12,685 bases of DNA from CALAED01 sp937891035 (GTDB taxonomy: Bacteria; Actinomycetota; Actinomycetes; Streptosporangiales; Streptosporangiaceae), in the NCBI GenBank assembly GCA_035642125.1, contig DASQSZ010000363.1, positions 1-12,685 of the forward strand. Direction: 5' to 3'. Position 1 is the stretch's first letter. Every line of letters begins with the position of its first letter. The translations under genes and the position numbers were made by a program. Below the pieces are notes generated by a model. The model was given only the letters and a program-made list of their open reading frames with translations. It did not search any database and had not been told where the DNA came from. Below are positions 6,699 through 12,520 of this stretch, one piece after another.

Positions 6699-6773
6699 TG
6701 TGGCTCACTGCATGTGAGATATGCGAGTGCGAGCATTGGTAACCGAGACGGGGGTCGTCGCATGTGAGCCACA
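6699..6773 (+). promoter_or_regulatory. Competing inverted repeats just upstream of the HTH-Sel1 gene
   Basis: CTCAC at 6704-6708 can pair with GTGAG at 6714-6718 (5-base loop). The longer TGTGGCTCAC (6699-6708) can instead pair over 10 bp with GTGAGCCACA (6764-6773). GCATGTGAG is a direct repeat at 6710-6718 and 6760-6768, exactly 50 bases apart. At the DNA level this is a pair of same-face operator sites; at the RNA level it gives two mutually exclusive hairpins ending 18 bases before the start codon. Confidence 0.45.
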
Positions 6774-6791
6774 AGTGAAGGTAGTCAGAAT

Positions 6792-7991
6792 ATGAACCAA
6801 CCTCAGTTTCCGAACCAAAATGAGCCGGATGAGCCGGATGAGCTCGAGAAGTTCATCCGACTCCTGGACCGGCTCCGGGACGCGTGCGGGCGGCCGAGTC
6901 TCCGGGAACTGTCGCGGGTGTCGAGGACCGTGAAGAAGCTTTACGGCGGGCGCTACCCAAAGCTCCCCGAGCTGTCATTGACGGCGTTGAGCGATGTACT
7001 GGGCTGTCGCCGCAAGAACCCGCCGACGTGGAACTGGGTGGCGTCATATGTGCTGTCCTGCCAGCGCTATGCCGCTGAGTCCGGAGTGCGGCCGGACCCG
7101 AAGGACGCGACGCTGCCCACGTGGCACCTGCGCCTCCAAGCCCTCCACCGGTCTGACGTGAAACCGCCCGAGGACGAGCAGATGATTCCAGGGAAGGGCG
7201 ACGGACATCTCCGGACGCCGCCGTCGCAGCCGTCGTCGCCACCGAGATCGAGCCGGCCGCCGTCCACGCGGCGCGAACCGCTGAGCGCGCCCACGCCGCT
7301 CGATGGCCCGCGATACTCAGAACACGAAGTTCAGGATCGGCATGGCGATCGACCCGCCGGTACCGCGAACGACATCGCGGCGACCGGGACCGCCGTCCAG
7401 ATCGTCGAACTGGAGGCCCATACCGAGGCCGGCGGCCCGTCATTGACCGAGCAGCGGTTCTTCCGCCTGTACGGGACTCACGGCGTCGACTTGCTGAGGA
7501 ACGCCGAAGATCGCCGTGATCACGATGCTGAGTATCGGCTGGGCGTACTGCTATGCGTCGACGACAGGCCACAGGAGTCGCTGGCATGGTTGCTCCGCGC
7601 CGACGCCGGCGGACACGCCAAGGCCAGGGAGCTGATCGAAGATCCCGCGCCGCGCCGGGCGGCCCTCGGCCACGCATGGCAACTGGGAACGCAGGACGCC
7701 CAGGACGACTACGAGATCGCCACCTTGTACCTTGAGCGCGCCGCCCAAAAAGGGCACGCCGACGCGGCGTTCGAGCTGGGTGCTTTGCACATGGGGCGCG
7801 AAGAACCAGAGTGTGCCGCCGCCTGGTTCCGGGTGGCAGCGGAGTCGGGCCATCCCCTCGTCGGGTGGTCGTCGCACCGAAGTCGCGTGACCGCGGGTCC
7901 AGGGGGCGAACCCGCCGTGCCCACGGTCGACGAACTCCTGGGCCGGCTGTACGGCAAGCCCTCGCCGGCTCGATCCGCTGATCTCGACTGA
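6792..7991 (+). CDS. Protein with HTH-like N-terminal domain and Sel1/TPR repeats
   Basis: A 399-residue protein of unknown function. Residues about 19-121 form a helical domain. Its tail, GCRRKNPPTWNWV followed by AAESGVRPDP and TWHLR, matches the N-terminal domain of the DUF5753 protein at 9225. This resembles the XRE-type helix-turn-helix modules of actinobacterial regulators, with a degenerate recognition part. Residues about 122-215 are a Pro/Ser/Arg-rich linker. Residues about 245-280 and 305-355 carry Sel1-like/TPR helical repeats (AEYRLGVLLCVDDRPQESLAWLLRA and DAAFELGALHMG segments), which bind partner proteins. No signal peptide or membrane segment is seen. The start ATG has GAAGG 10 bases upstream. 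It is preceded by a repeat-dense control region and followed by three hairpins, so it is probably its own transcription unit. Regulator or adaptor roles are both possible. Confidence 0.75.
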   Translation: MNQPQFPNQNEPDEPDELEKFIRLLDRLRDACGRPSLRELSRVSRTVKKLYGGRYPKLPELSLTALSDVLGCRRKNPPTWNWVASYVLSCQRYAAESGVRPDPKDATLPTWHLRLQALHRSDVKPPEDEQMIPGKGDGHLRTPPSQPSSPPRSSRPPSTRREPLSAPTPLDGPRYSEHEVQDRHGDRPAGTANDIAATGTAVQIVELEAHTEAGGPSLTEQRFFRLYGTHGVDLLRNAEDRRDHDAEYRLGVLLCVDDRPQESLAWLLRADAGGHAKARELIEDPAPRRAALGHAWQLGTQDAQDDYEIATLYLERAAQKGHADAAFELGALHMGREEPECAAAWFRVAAESGHPLVGWSSHRSRVTAGPGGEPAVPTVDELLGRLYGKPSPARSADLD

Positions 7992-8018
7992 GGATCCGCC
8001 GATCCCATTTGACCCAAA

Positions 8019-8101
8019 GTGTTCCGAAAAGCCGGAACATGCCACACCCTCCCGCCGTACGGCGCATAGTGCCGTACTGCGGCCGACGTGTTCTCGGCCG
8101 C
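8019..8101 (+). terminator. Three consecutive hairpins between HTH-Sel1 gene and the 70-residue gene
   Basis: Hairpin 1 has arms 8019-8026 and 8033-8040 (TGTTCCG/CGGAACA plus a G-U pair, loop AAAAGC). Hairpin 2 has arms 8057-8063 and 8071-8077 (GTACGGC/GCCGTAC, extendable inward). Hairpin 3 has arms 8079-8086 and 8094-8101 (GCGGCCGA/TCGGCCGC, loop CGTGTTC). Hairpins 2 and 3 are one base apart. None is followed by a T-run. They could terminate the upstream transcript, form a structured leader for the downstream pair, or serve as operators. Confidence 0.5.
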
Positions 8102-8150
8102 GCGATCACCACGAAACAGATGAGTCAACTTTCCGACAGAAAGGACAGCG

Positions 8151-8363
8151 ATGTCCTGCCTCGCCGCGTCCCCGAGACGCCACAGCGCGCCTGACCCGCA
8201 GCGCTCCGACGATGATTTGATCGCCTACACCCTGATTCGGACCTGGGCACTGCTCAGCGGTCGTTCCCTGCGCCGTGATGTTCCCGTCGACCAGCTCAGC
8301 GAGCACGAGCTGATTGAGTTTTGGGCCGACTCGCTCATCTCGGAAGAGGGGGCTCACGCATGA
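8151..8363 (+). CDS. 70-residue protein coupled to the cyclase-like gene
   Basis: A small acidic protein that I do not recognise by name. It begins with ATG at 8151 behind a strong Shine-Dalgarno GAAAGGA (8139-8145, 5-base spacing). The first 18 residues are polar. Residues about 20-37 (DDLIAYTLIRTWALLSGR) and 45-64 (VDQLSEHELIEFWADSLI) look like two amphipathic helices. There is no signal peptide, and the hydrophobic stretch is too short and charged for a membrane span. Its TGA overlaps the next ATG (8360-8363), so the two proteins should be made together in a fixed ratio. That argues for a partner, chaperone or regulator of the cyclase-like protein, but this is inference. The good ribosome site and overlap make it a real gene despite its size. 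Confidence 0.7.
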   Translation: MSCLAASPRRHSAPDPQRSDDDLIAYTLIRTWALLSGRSLRRDVPVDQLSEHELIEFWADSLISEEGAHA

Positions 8364-9061
8364 GCATCTATCCTCTCGACCGATCCGAGGCGGAATCGGT
8401 TGGCGCCGTCTCACCGGGCCAAAAGATTGATCTGGCCAGGACCCTGGGTCAGCCCGGCACCGGCTCGACTTCCGCCTGGGGCGTCCGGCCCACGAACACC
8501 GCACTCATGGCCGTCGACATTTGCGCGTTCGGCGAGCGCCGCGAGGATGTGCAGCTCCATCTTCGCGAGAAGATGTACCAACTGCTGGCCGAGACGTTCG
8601 AGATGACAAGGCTTCCCCGGGAGCGGATCTATCACGAGGACCGCGGCGACGGCGCATTGATCATCTTTCCGCCCGTCGTCCCGGTCGAGGCCCTCCTCGA
8701 TCCGCTCGCGCACCACCTGCACGCCCTGCTGTGGCGGAGCAACCGATTTGCCAGTGACGCCGCTCGGCTGCGCATGCGGGTCGCCATCCACTCGGGAGAT
8801 GTTCACCCCGACTCACACGGTGTGACCGGCCACGCGGTCATTCTTCTGTTCCGGCTGCTCAACTGCCGCACGTTCAAGAAGATGCAGGCCACCGACGGCG
8901 CCGACCTCGCCTTGATCGTCTCAGCGTCGCTCTACCATGACACGACCCACCGGGCCGGCCTGGTTGACGCGGTCTCCTATCGACAGATCACCGTCCGAAA
9001 CAAGGAGACCAGCACTCGCGCCTGGGTGTGGCTGCCGCCGCAGCGCCGAATCGGCACCTGA
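8360..9061 (+). CDS. Divergent class III nucleotide-cyclase-like protein
   Basis: A 233-residue soluble protein with the outline of a class III adenylate/guanylate cyclase domain (about 45-226). ALMAVDICAFGER (48-60) carries the first metal Asp (Asp53), and EDRGDGALIIFP (93-104) the second (Asp97). LRMRVAIHSGDVHPDSHGVTGHAVILLFRLLN (137-168) matches the family's conserved stretch. The substrate-selecting Lys four before Asp97 is replaced by Glu93. The transition-state Asn of the VN...R motif is Ile161, while Arg165 is kept. It may therefore use another nucleotide, make a different product, or act as a binding or sensor domain. I chose ATG 8360 because it overlaps the upstream stop and has GGAAGAGGGGG (8342-8351) before it. 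An in-frame ATG at 8321 would lie within the upstream gene. The first 44 residues show no known domain. Confidence 0.7.
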   Translation: MSIYPLDRSEAESVGAVSPGQKIDLARTLGQPGTGSTSAWGVRPTNTALMAVDICAFGERREDVQLHLREKMYQLLAETFEMTRLPRERIYHEDRGDGALIIFPPVVPVEALLDPLAHHLHALLWRSNRFASDAARLRMRVAIHSGDVHPDSHGVTGHAVILLFRLLNCRTFKKMQATDGADLALIVSASLYHDTTHRAGLVDAVSYRQITVRNKETSTRAWVWLPPQRRIGT

Positions 9062-9123
9062 CCCAGTCCGGTCCGCCCCGCCCCGACCCGCCGCGATCAT
9101 GAATTTGGGATAAAGCGTCCGTT

Positions 9124-9170
9124 TTGCGGATCGCAATTTCGCGCTTATTTCATGGCCTTGCCGGTAAAAT
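9124..9170 (+). promoter_or_regulatory. Inverted repeat and possible -10 before the DUF5753 gene
   Basis: The 163-base gap before the DUF5753 gene is AT-rich in its middle. TTGCG-GAT-CGCAA (9124-9136) is a compact perfect inverted repeat. TAAAAT at 9165-9170 matches five of six -10 consensus bases, but no good -35 lies 16-18 bases upstream. If real, transcription would start near 9177, giving a leader of roughly 50 bases, and the repeat would be an upstream operator. Confidence 0.3.
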
Positions 9171-9224
9171 TCAATGATCTTCCCCGCCAGTTCATGACAC
9201 GAGGCACGACGGAACGGATAGATA

Positions 9225-10259
9225 ATGTCCAACGATGATGAGCGAGACCGTATCGTGGGCGACTTCACTGCCGCGTTGAACTGGGCATGGAGGCGAGCAG
9301 GCCAGCGCAGCTACCGTGACGCCGAGCGGCAGTCGAAGCAATTGATCAGCGGGTCGGAGAGATCGAATTCGTCGATGCAAGTACTGGTGCTGTCGACGAT
9401 ATGTAGGGTCATGGCCGGTCGGCGTCGCAGTCTGCCCCCGTGGCCGTGGGTGCTCACGCTGCTGACCGTCTTGCGCGAGACCGCGGAACGCAATGGCGTG
9501 CCGCCGGACGACCTTGGCACGATTACGCAATGGAAGGCCAGGCACGAAGCGGCTCAGGCCGCGTTGTACGAGTTGGGACGAGGGACTCGACCGCGACACG
9601 AGCCCGAGCCGACCGCATTGGCGTCCGACGCCGATGAGGTGATCGGCCTGCCGTGGTGGCAGCCGTACCGCGCGGCAGTGCCCGACTGGTTTCAGACCTA
9701 CCTCACCTTGGAGCCCGCCGCCAATCTCATCCGCGCTTATGAGACGCAGTACATTCCCGGGTTGCTACAGACGGAAGCGTATGCCCGCGCGACGATGCGG
9801 CCCGATCACGAAGAACTCCCCGATGAGCTACTCGAGCTTCGTGTCGGATTGCGGATGCGCCGGCAGCGGATCCTCGACCGCCCGGACGGCGTCAAGCTGT
9901 GGGCGATCGTCGACGAGGCGGCACTGCGGCGCAGAATGGGTGACGCGGCGACGATGCGTCGGCAGATTCGGCATCTGATCGAGATGAGCGAGTCGGACAG
10001 CGTCGCCGCTGTCCAGGTAATACCGTTCACCTCCAGCCAGGGGGGCCACGCGGCCGCGGGCGGTCCAATCTCGCTGCTGCGTTTCCGAGAGCAGGAGCAC
10101 GGCGATATGATCTACCTGGAACAGCCCGCCGGCGCGATCTACCTTAACGGTCCCGCCGACGTCGGCCATTACAGCCTGGTCCTCAGCCGGTTGGCGGTAG
10201 AAGCCTACCCACCGTCCACGAGCATCGATTTCCTGCGTGATCTGCTCACGGATACCTAA
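9225..10259 (+). CDS. DUF5753 protein with noncanonical HTH-like N-terminal domain
   Basis: A 344-residue cytoplasmic protein. Residues about 158-340 are a clear DUF5753 domain: LEPAANLIRAYETQYIPGLLQTEAYARA, then the R/E-rich RVGLRMRRQRIL, VAAVQVIPF and PISLLRF segments. DUF5753 proteins are very abundant in actinobacteria and normally follow an XRE helix-turn-helix domain; many are regulators of development or of nearby small genes. Here the N-terminal domain (about 8-112) is not the usual one. It has AGRRRSLPPWPWV (64-76), AERNGVPPDD (87-96) and TQWKARHEA, which align with the N-terminal domain of the HTH-Sel1 protein at 6792. The shared domain may bind the same partner or DNA. ATG 9225 is preceded only by a weak purine stretch. 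No DUF397 gene, a frequent partner, is visible. Confidence 0.85.
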   Translation: MSNDDERDRIVGDFTAALNWAWRRAGQRSYRDAERQSKQLISGSERSNSSMQVLVLSTICRVMAGRRRSLPPWPWVLTLLTVLRETAERNGVPPDDLGTITQWKARHEAAQAALYELGRGTRPRHEPEPTALASDADEVIGLPWWQPYRAAVPDWFQTYLTLEPAANLIRAYETQYIPGLLQTEAYARATMRPDHEELPDELLELRVGLRMRRQRILDRPDGVKLWAIVDEAALRRRMGDAATMRRQIRHLIEMSESDSVAAVQVIPFTSSQGGHAAAGGPISLLRFREQEHGDMIYLEQPAGAIYLNGPADVGHYSLVLSRLAVEAYPPSTSIDFLRDLLTDT

Positions 10260-10262
10260 GCC

Positions 10263-10302
10263 ATACCAGAACGTGCCTGTGCGCCTATACCAGAACGTGC
10301 CT
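10263..10302 (+). repeat. 16-bp direct repeat, period 24
   Basis: ATACCAGAACGTGCCT occurs identically at 10263-10278 and 10287-10302, starting 4 bases after the DUF5753 stop. The 24-base period is not a whole number of helical turns. The repeat lies between the DUF5753 regulator gene and the methyltransferase gene and may be a regulator site. Confidence 0.7.
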
Positions 10303-10335
10303 CAGCCTTGCGCGGCGGCGGCCCTCCTTGCTCTC

Positions 10336-10359
10336 ATGGTCTGGCATGGCATAGACCAT
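10336..10359 (+). promoter_or_regulatory. Inverted repeat before the methyltransferase gene
   Basis: ATGGTCT (10336-10342) and AGACCAT (10353-10359) are perfect 7-bp arms around GGCATGGCAT, itself an imperfect GGCAT direct repeat. TTGCTC (10328-10333) and CATAGA (10350-10355) with 16-base spacing would be a poor promoter overlapping it. The size suits an operator 34 bases before the GTG start. Confidence 0.4.
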
Positions 10360-10393
10360 TTGGTTTACTGACGGGCCGGTTGCGGAGGCTGCT

Positions 10394-11227
10394 GTGAGTG
10401 ATGAGGAAGCGGACTTCGCCTGGGGTGAAGCAGAAAAGGATCTCATGGCCGGCATCGATACCTCGGTGCCGCATTCGGCCAGGATCTGGAATTACTGGTT
10501 GGGTGGTAAGGATAATTTTCCGGTAGATCGCCTCGCCGGAGATGACTACATTCAAACATTCCCCGGCATTCTAGATGTCGCCCGCCTCACGCGGCAGTTC
10601 CTTATCCGCGCGGTCAACTACTTGGCGGGGGACGCGGGCATCCGGCAGTTCCTCGATGTAGGCACCGGGCTGCCGACCGTTGACAACACCCACGAGGTCG
10701 CGCAGCGCGTGGCGCCCGAGGCCAGGATCGTCTACGTCGACAACGATCCCCTCGTCCTCGCGCATGCGCAGGCCCTGCTCACCGGCACGGCGCAGGGCGC
10801 GACCGACTACATCGATGCCGACATGAGGGAGCCCGCGACCATTCTGGAAGCGGCGGAGCGCACCTTGGACCTGACTCGACCGGTCGCCCTCACCTTTATG
10901 GGCGTCCTCGGCCACATCACCGATGACGGCGAAGCACAGTCGGTTGTCCGGGGCATGATGGAAGGTCTCCCTTCCGGCAGCTTTCTTGCCCTCGCCGACG
11001 GTGCCGATGACATCACCCCCGAGTTCGAGGCCGCTCAACGCATGTACGACGAAGGCGGTTCCGTCCCATATAAACTTCGCTCGCAGCACCAGATTGTGCA
11101 GTTCTTCGCGGGCTTGGAGCTACTCGAACCTGGAATAGTCCCCGTTCCCCAATGGCGCCCTGAGGTCACCCCCATCACGCCGCCGCCGGGCGTGCAACCG
11201 CTTGCCGGTATCGGCCGCAAACCTTAA
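10394..11227 (+). CDS. SAM-dependent methyltransferase (Methyltransf_19 / DUF574 family)
   Basis: A 277-residue protein of the actinobacterial Methyltransf_19 family, which transfers a methyl group from S-adenosylmethionine to an unknown acceptor. The diagnostic start IDTSVPHSARIWNYWLGGKDNFPVDR (about 21-46) is present. FLDVGTGLPT (87-96) is the SAM-binding glycine motif, VYVDNDPLV (113-121) holds the ribose-binding acidic residue, and DADMREP (141-147) lines the adenine site. ALTFMGVLGHI (165-175) is the post-motif strand. No signal peptide is seen. GTG at 10394 has GGAGG (10384-10388) upstream and yields the expected N-terminus and length. In actinobacteria this family often sits beside DUF5753/HTH and DUF397 genes, as with the DUF5753 gene 134 bases upstream. 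The target is not known for the family as far as I can tell from sequence. Confidence 0.88.
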   Translation: MSDEEADFAWGEAEKDLMAGIDTSVPHSARIWNYWLGGKDNFPVDRLAGDDYIQTFPGILDVARLTRQFLIRAVNYLAGDAGIRQFLDVGTGLPTVDNTHEVAQRVAPEARIVYVDNDPLVLAHAQALLTGTAQGATDYIDADMREPATILEAAERTLDLTRPVALTFMGVLGHITDDGEAQSVVRGMMEGLPSGSFLALADGADDITPEFEAAQRMYDEGGSVPYKLRSQHQIVQFFAGLELLEPGIVPVPQWRPEVTPITPPPGVQPLAGIGRKP

Positions 11228-11231
11228 GCCC

Positions 11232-11255
11232 CTGGACTCGAACGAGTGATTCCAG
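11232..11255. terminator. Weak hairpin between convergent genes
   Basis: CTGGA (11232-11236) and TCCAG (11251-11255) flank an inner CTC/GAG pairing. It lies in the 55-base space between the methyltransferase stop and the convergent modA stop, where a bidirectional terminator would be expected, but it is short and lacks T-runs. Confidence 0.25.
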
Positions 11256-11282
11256 TTCGGGACGACGAGGAGTTGGGGGATA

Positions 11283-12077
11283 TCAAGGCGATTCGAATCC
11301 GGCCCGGTTGAGGACGGCCTTGCCCTGAGCGGACAGCACGAGCTGGACGAACTGGTCGGCCAGAGTGGGCTGGGGAGCGTTGGCCAGGGCGGCGATGGGG
11401 TAGTCGTTGATGGCCTTGGCGGCCTCGGGGAAGTCGATGCCGGTGACCTTGCCGGCGGCTGCTTTGACGTCGGTCCGGTAGACCAGAGCGGCGTCGGCCT
11501 CGCCGAGCCGCACCTTGGTGAGCGCGGCCTTGACGTCTTGTTCCTGGGAGACGGGCTTGACGATGAGCCCGGCGGCCCCCAGCGCCGTGCGGGCGGCGGC
11601 ACCGCAGGGTACTTGCGGGGCGCACAGCACGACCTTGAGCTCGGTGTTGGCCAGGTCCTCGAGTCCGGTGACCTTGCCCGGATTGTCGGGCGGGACGGCG
11701 ATCTCCAGCCGGTTGCGGACGAACGTCCGCGGCTGTCCGTCGGCCAGCCGCGCGTCGGCGACCACCTTCATGGTGGCGGGGCTGGCGGCGGCGAATACAT
11801 CGGCGGGCGCCCCCTGAGTGATCTGCTGGGCCAGCGCCGAACTGCCACCGAAGTTGAACCTGACCGTGACCCCGGGGTGGGCGGCCTCGAAGTCTTTGCC
11901 CAGCGTGGTGAACGTCTCGGTCAGCGACGCCGCGGCGAACACCACGACCGTCCGGCCGCCCCCCGGGGCATCCGAGCCGGCATCGGTGCCGCCGCACGCG
12001 GCGACCAGTGCCAGCCCCACGACGGCCAGCGCCGTGCACGTCATCCGGGCGAAACCTGCAATCCGGAACGTCGTCAC
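11283..12077 (-). CDS. modA: Molybdate-binding lipoprotein (ModA type)
   Basis: With GTG 12077 as start, this is a 264-residue extracytoplasmic binding protein of the molybdate ABC importer. The first 28 residues have Arg5 and Arg11, a hydrophobic core and a lipobox LVAAC with Cys28, so it should be a membrane-anchored lipoprotein. VFAAASLTETF (46-56), GGSSALAQQI (77-86) and GAPADVFAAAS are the conserved ModA segments whose Ser and main-chain groups hold the oxyanion. ALVYRTDVKAA and YPIAAL follow in the second lobe. An in-frame ATG (12137) upstream would add an implausible leader. ATG 12044 would leave no positive n-region but has an AGG upstream. The next gene downstream is convergent and the next upstream is divergent, so no modB or modC is adjacent. 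A related oxyanion such as tungstate is possible. Confidence 0.88.
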   Translation of the reverse strand: MTTFRIAGFARMTCTALAVVGLALVAACGGTDAGSDAPGGGRTVVVFAAASLTETFTTLGKDFEAAHPGVTVRFNFGGSSALAQQITQGAPADVFAAASPATMKVVADARLADGQPRTFVRNRLEIAVPPDNPGKVTGLEDLANTELKVVLCAPQVPCGAAARTALGAAGLIVKPVSQEQDVKAALTKVRLGEADAALVYRTDVKAAAGKVTGIDFPEAAKAINDYPIAALANAPQPTLADQFVQLVLSAQGKAVLNRAGFESP

Positions 12078-12127
12078 CCATCGCACTCTACCGCACGCAG
12101 AATCAAGCCCAAAGGCCGATATTGGCG

Positions 12128-12166
12128 GCAGATGCAAGTAAAAATCGCTGACAGAGCCGCATCTGC
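12128..12166. promoter_or_regulatory. Inverted repeat between divergent modA and DUF1707 genes
   Basis: GCAGATGC (12128-12135) and GCATCTGC (12159-12166) are perfect 8-bp arms around an AT-rich 23-base spacer. It lies about 50-90 bases upstream of modA and about 105 bases upstream of the DUF1707 gene. It does not resemble the proteobacterial ModE box. TTGTCGACAA at 12217-12226 is a second, 10-bp palindrome in the same gap. Confidence 0.4.
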
Positions 12167-12271
12167 GCCGACTGTGACGGTTGAGTCACCGTGCGGGATG
12201 CGAGCTCTCATCCGCTTTGTCGACAAGATCTGCTTGAGTTGATGCATGGCGCGTCGTTTGAGAGTCCGGGT

Positions 12272-12520
12272 GTGAGCGAGATGGTCCCACGGCCACCGGA
12301 ATTGCGGATGTCCGACGCCGATCGCGATCGAATCGCCGACCGGCTGCGGGCCGCCTTCGGCGAGGGACGGCTGTCGGCCGAGGAGTTCGACGAGCGGCTG
12401 AGCAAGGTGCTCGCCGCCCGCACGTTTGGCGAAGCCCAGCCGTTGGTCGCCGACCTGCCGGGCGGGCCGGTGTCGGTGTCGGCGCCGGAGCAGGCCGAGT
12501 TGCCACCGCGACCCCGGTGA
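12272..12520 (+). CDS. DUF1707 (SHOCT-like) domain protein, N-terminal part, frame broken
   Basis: The protein begins VSEMVPRPPEL and then gives a textbook DUF1707 domain (about residues 11-62): RMSDADRDRIADRLRAAFGE, GRLSAEEFDERLSKVLAART and ADLPG. This short helical domain is common at the N-terminus of small actinobacterial proteins, often of unknown function and sometimes membrane- or envelope-associated. GTG at 12272 starts the usual peptide just before the domain and has GAGAG about 8 bases upstream; ATG 12281 is an alternative, and the ATG at 12191 would add an unrelated leader. The frame stops at TGA 12518-12520 after a Pro-rich stretch (LPPRPR). In related proteins a beta-rich C-terminal domain follows in the same chain; here it is found in the -1 frame (next entry). 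The break lies next to a CCCC run (12512-12515). Confidence 0.75.
   Translation: MSEMVPRPPELRMSDADRDRIADRLRAAFGEGRLSAEEFDERLSKVLAARTFGEAQPLVADLPGGPVSVSAPEQAELPPRPR

Larger units (their letters stand above)
6372..6791 (+). promoter_or_regulatory. Repeat-dense, lower-GC control region before the HTH-Sel1 gene
   Basis: This 420-base stretch is clearly less GC-rich than its flanks and has no convincing gene; short frames at 6405 and 6487 lack ribosome sites. It contains a CCGCCGCGGCGG palindrome (6419-6430). A hairpin follows with arms 6444-6449/6464-6469 and 6452-6454/6461-6463. Inverted repeat AGTGTGTC/GACACACT lies at 6508-6527. A near-perfect 20-bp palindrome lies at 6579-6598, and three 10-bp tandem repeats at 6625-6654. 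Competing CTCAC/GTGAG arms lie at 6699-6773. I could not find a good sigma-70 consensus pair. The gene start at 6792 has GAAGG at 6777-6781. Confidence 0.55.

Noticed and set aside
6487..6717. Plus-strand 76-codon frame in the control region
   Set aside because: It has no ribosome site, no recognisable domain, and runs across palindromes and tandem repeats.
6579..6773. CRISPR array or iteron origin
   Set aside because: The repeats are short, of different families and without regular spacers, and no cas or rep gene is present.
6853..8112. Long 419-codon minus-strand frame opposite the HTH-Sel1 gene
   Set aside because: The translation is Arg-rich low-complexity without any domain, and the plus strand carries a recognisable protein with a ribosome site.
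6372..11230. Complete integrated mobile element
   Set aside because: There is no integrase, transposase, relaxase or flanking direct repeat in view; only the gene content and lower-GC spacers hint at acquisition.
11229..11250. Minus strand reads GTTCGAGTCCAGGGGCTT, like the 3' end of a tRNA, suggesting a tRNA or attachment site
   Set aside because: The T-arm does not pair (the bases before the loop do not complement CCAGG) and no anticodon or D arm can be folded upstream.
11290..11301. GATTCGAATCCG resembling a tRNA T-loop
   Set aside because: It is explained as the last codons of modA (Gly-Phe-Glu-Ser) on the minus strand.
12191..12271. ATG 12191 as start of the DUF1707 protein
   Set aside because: It adds an unrelated 27-residue leader; GTG 12272 gives the usual N-terminus directly before the domain.
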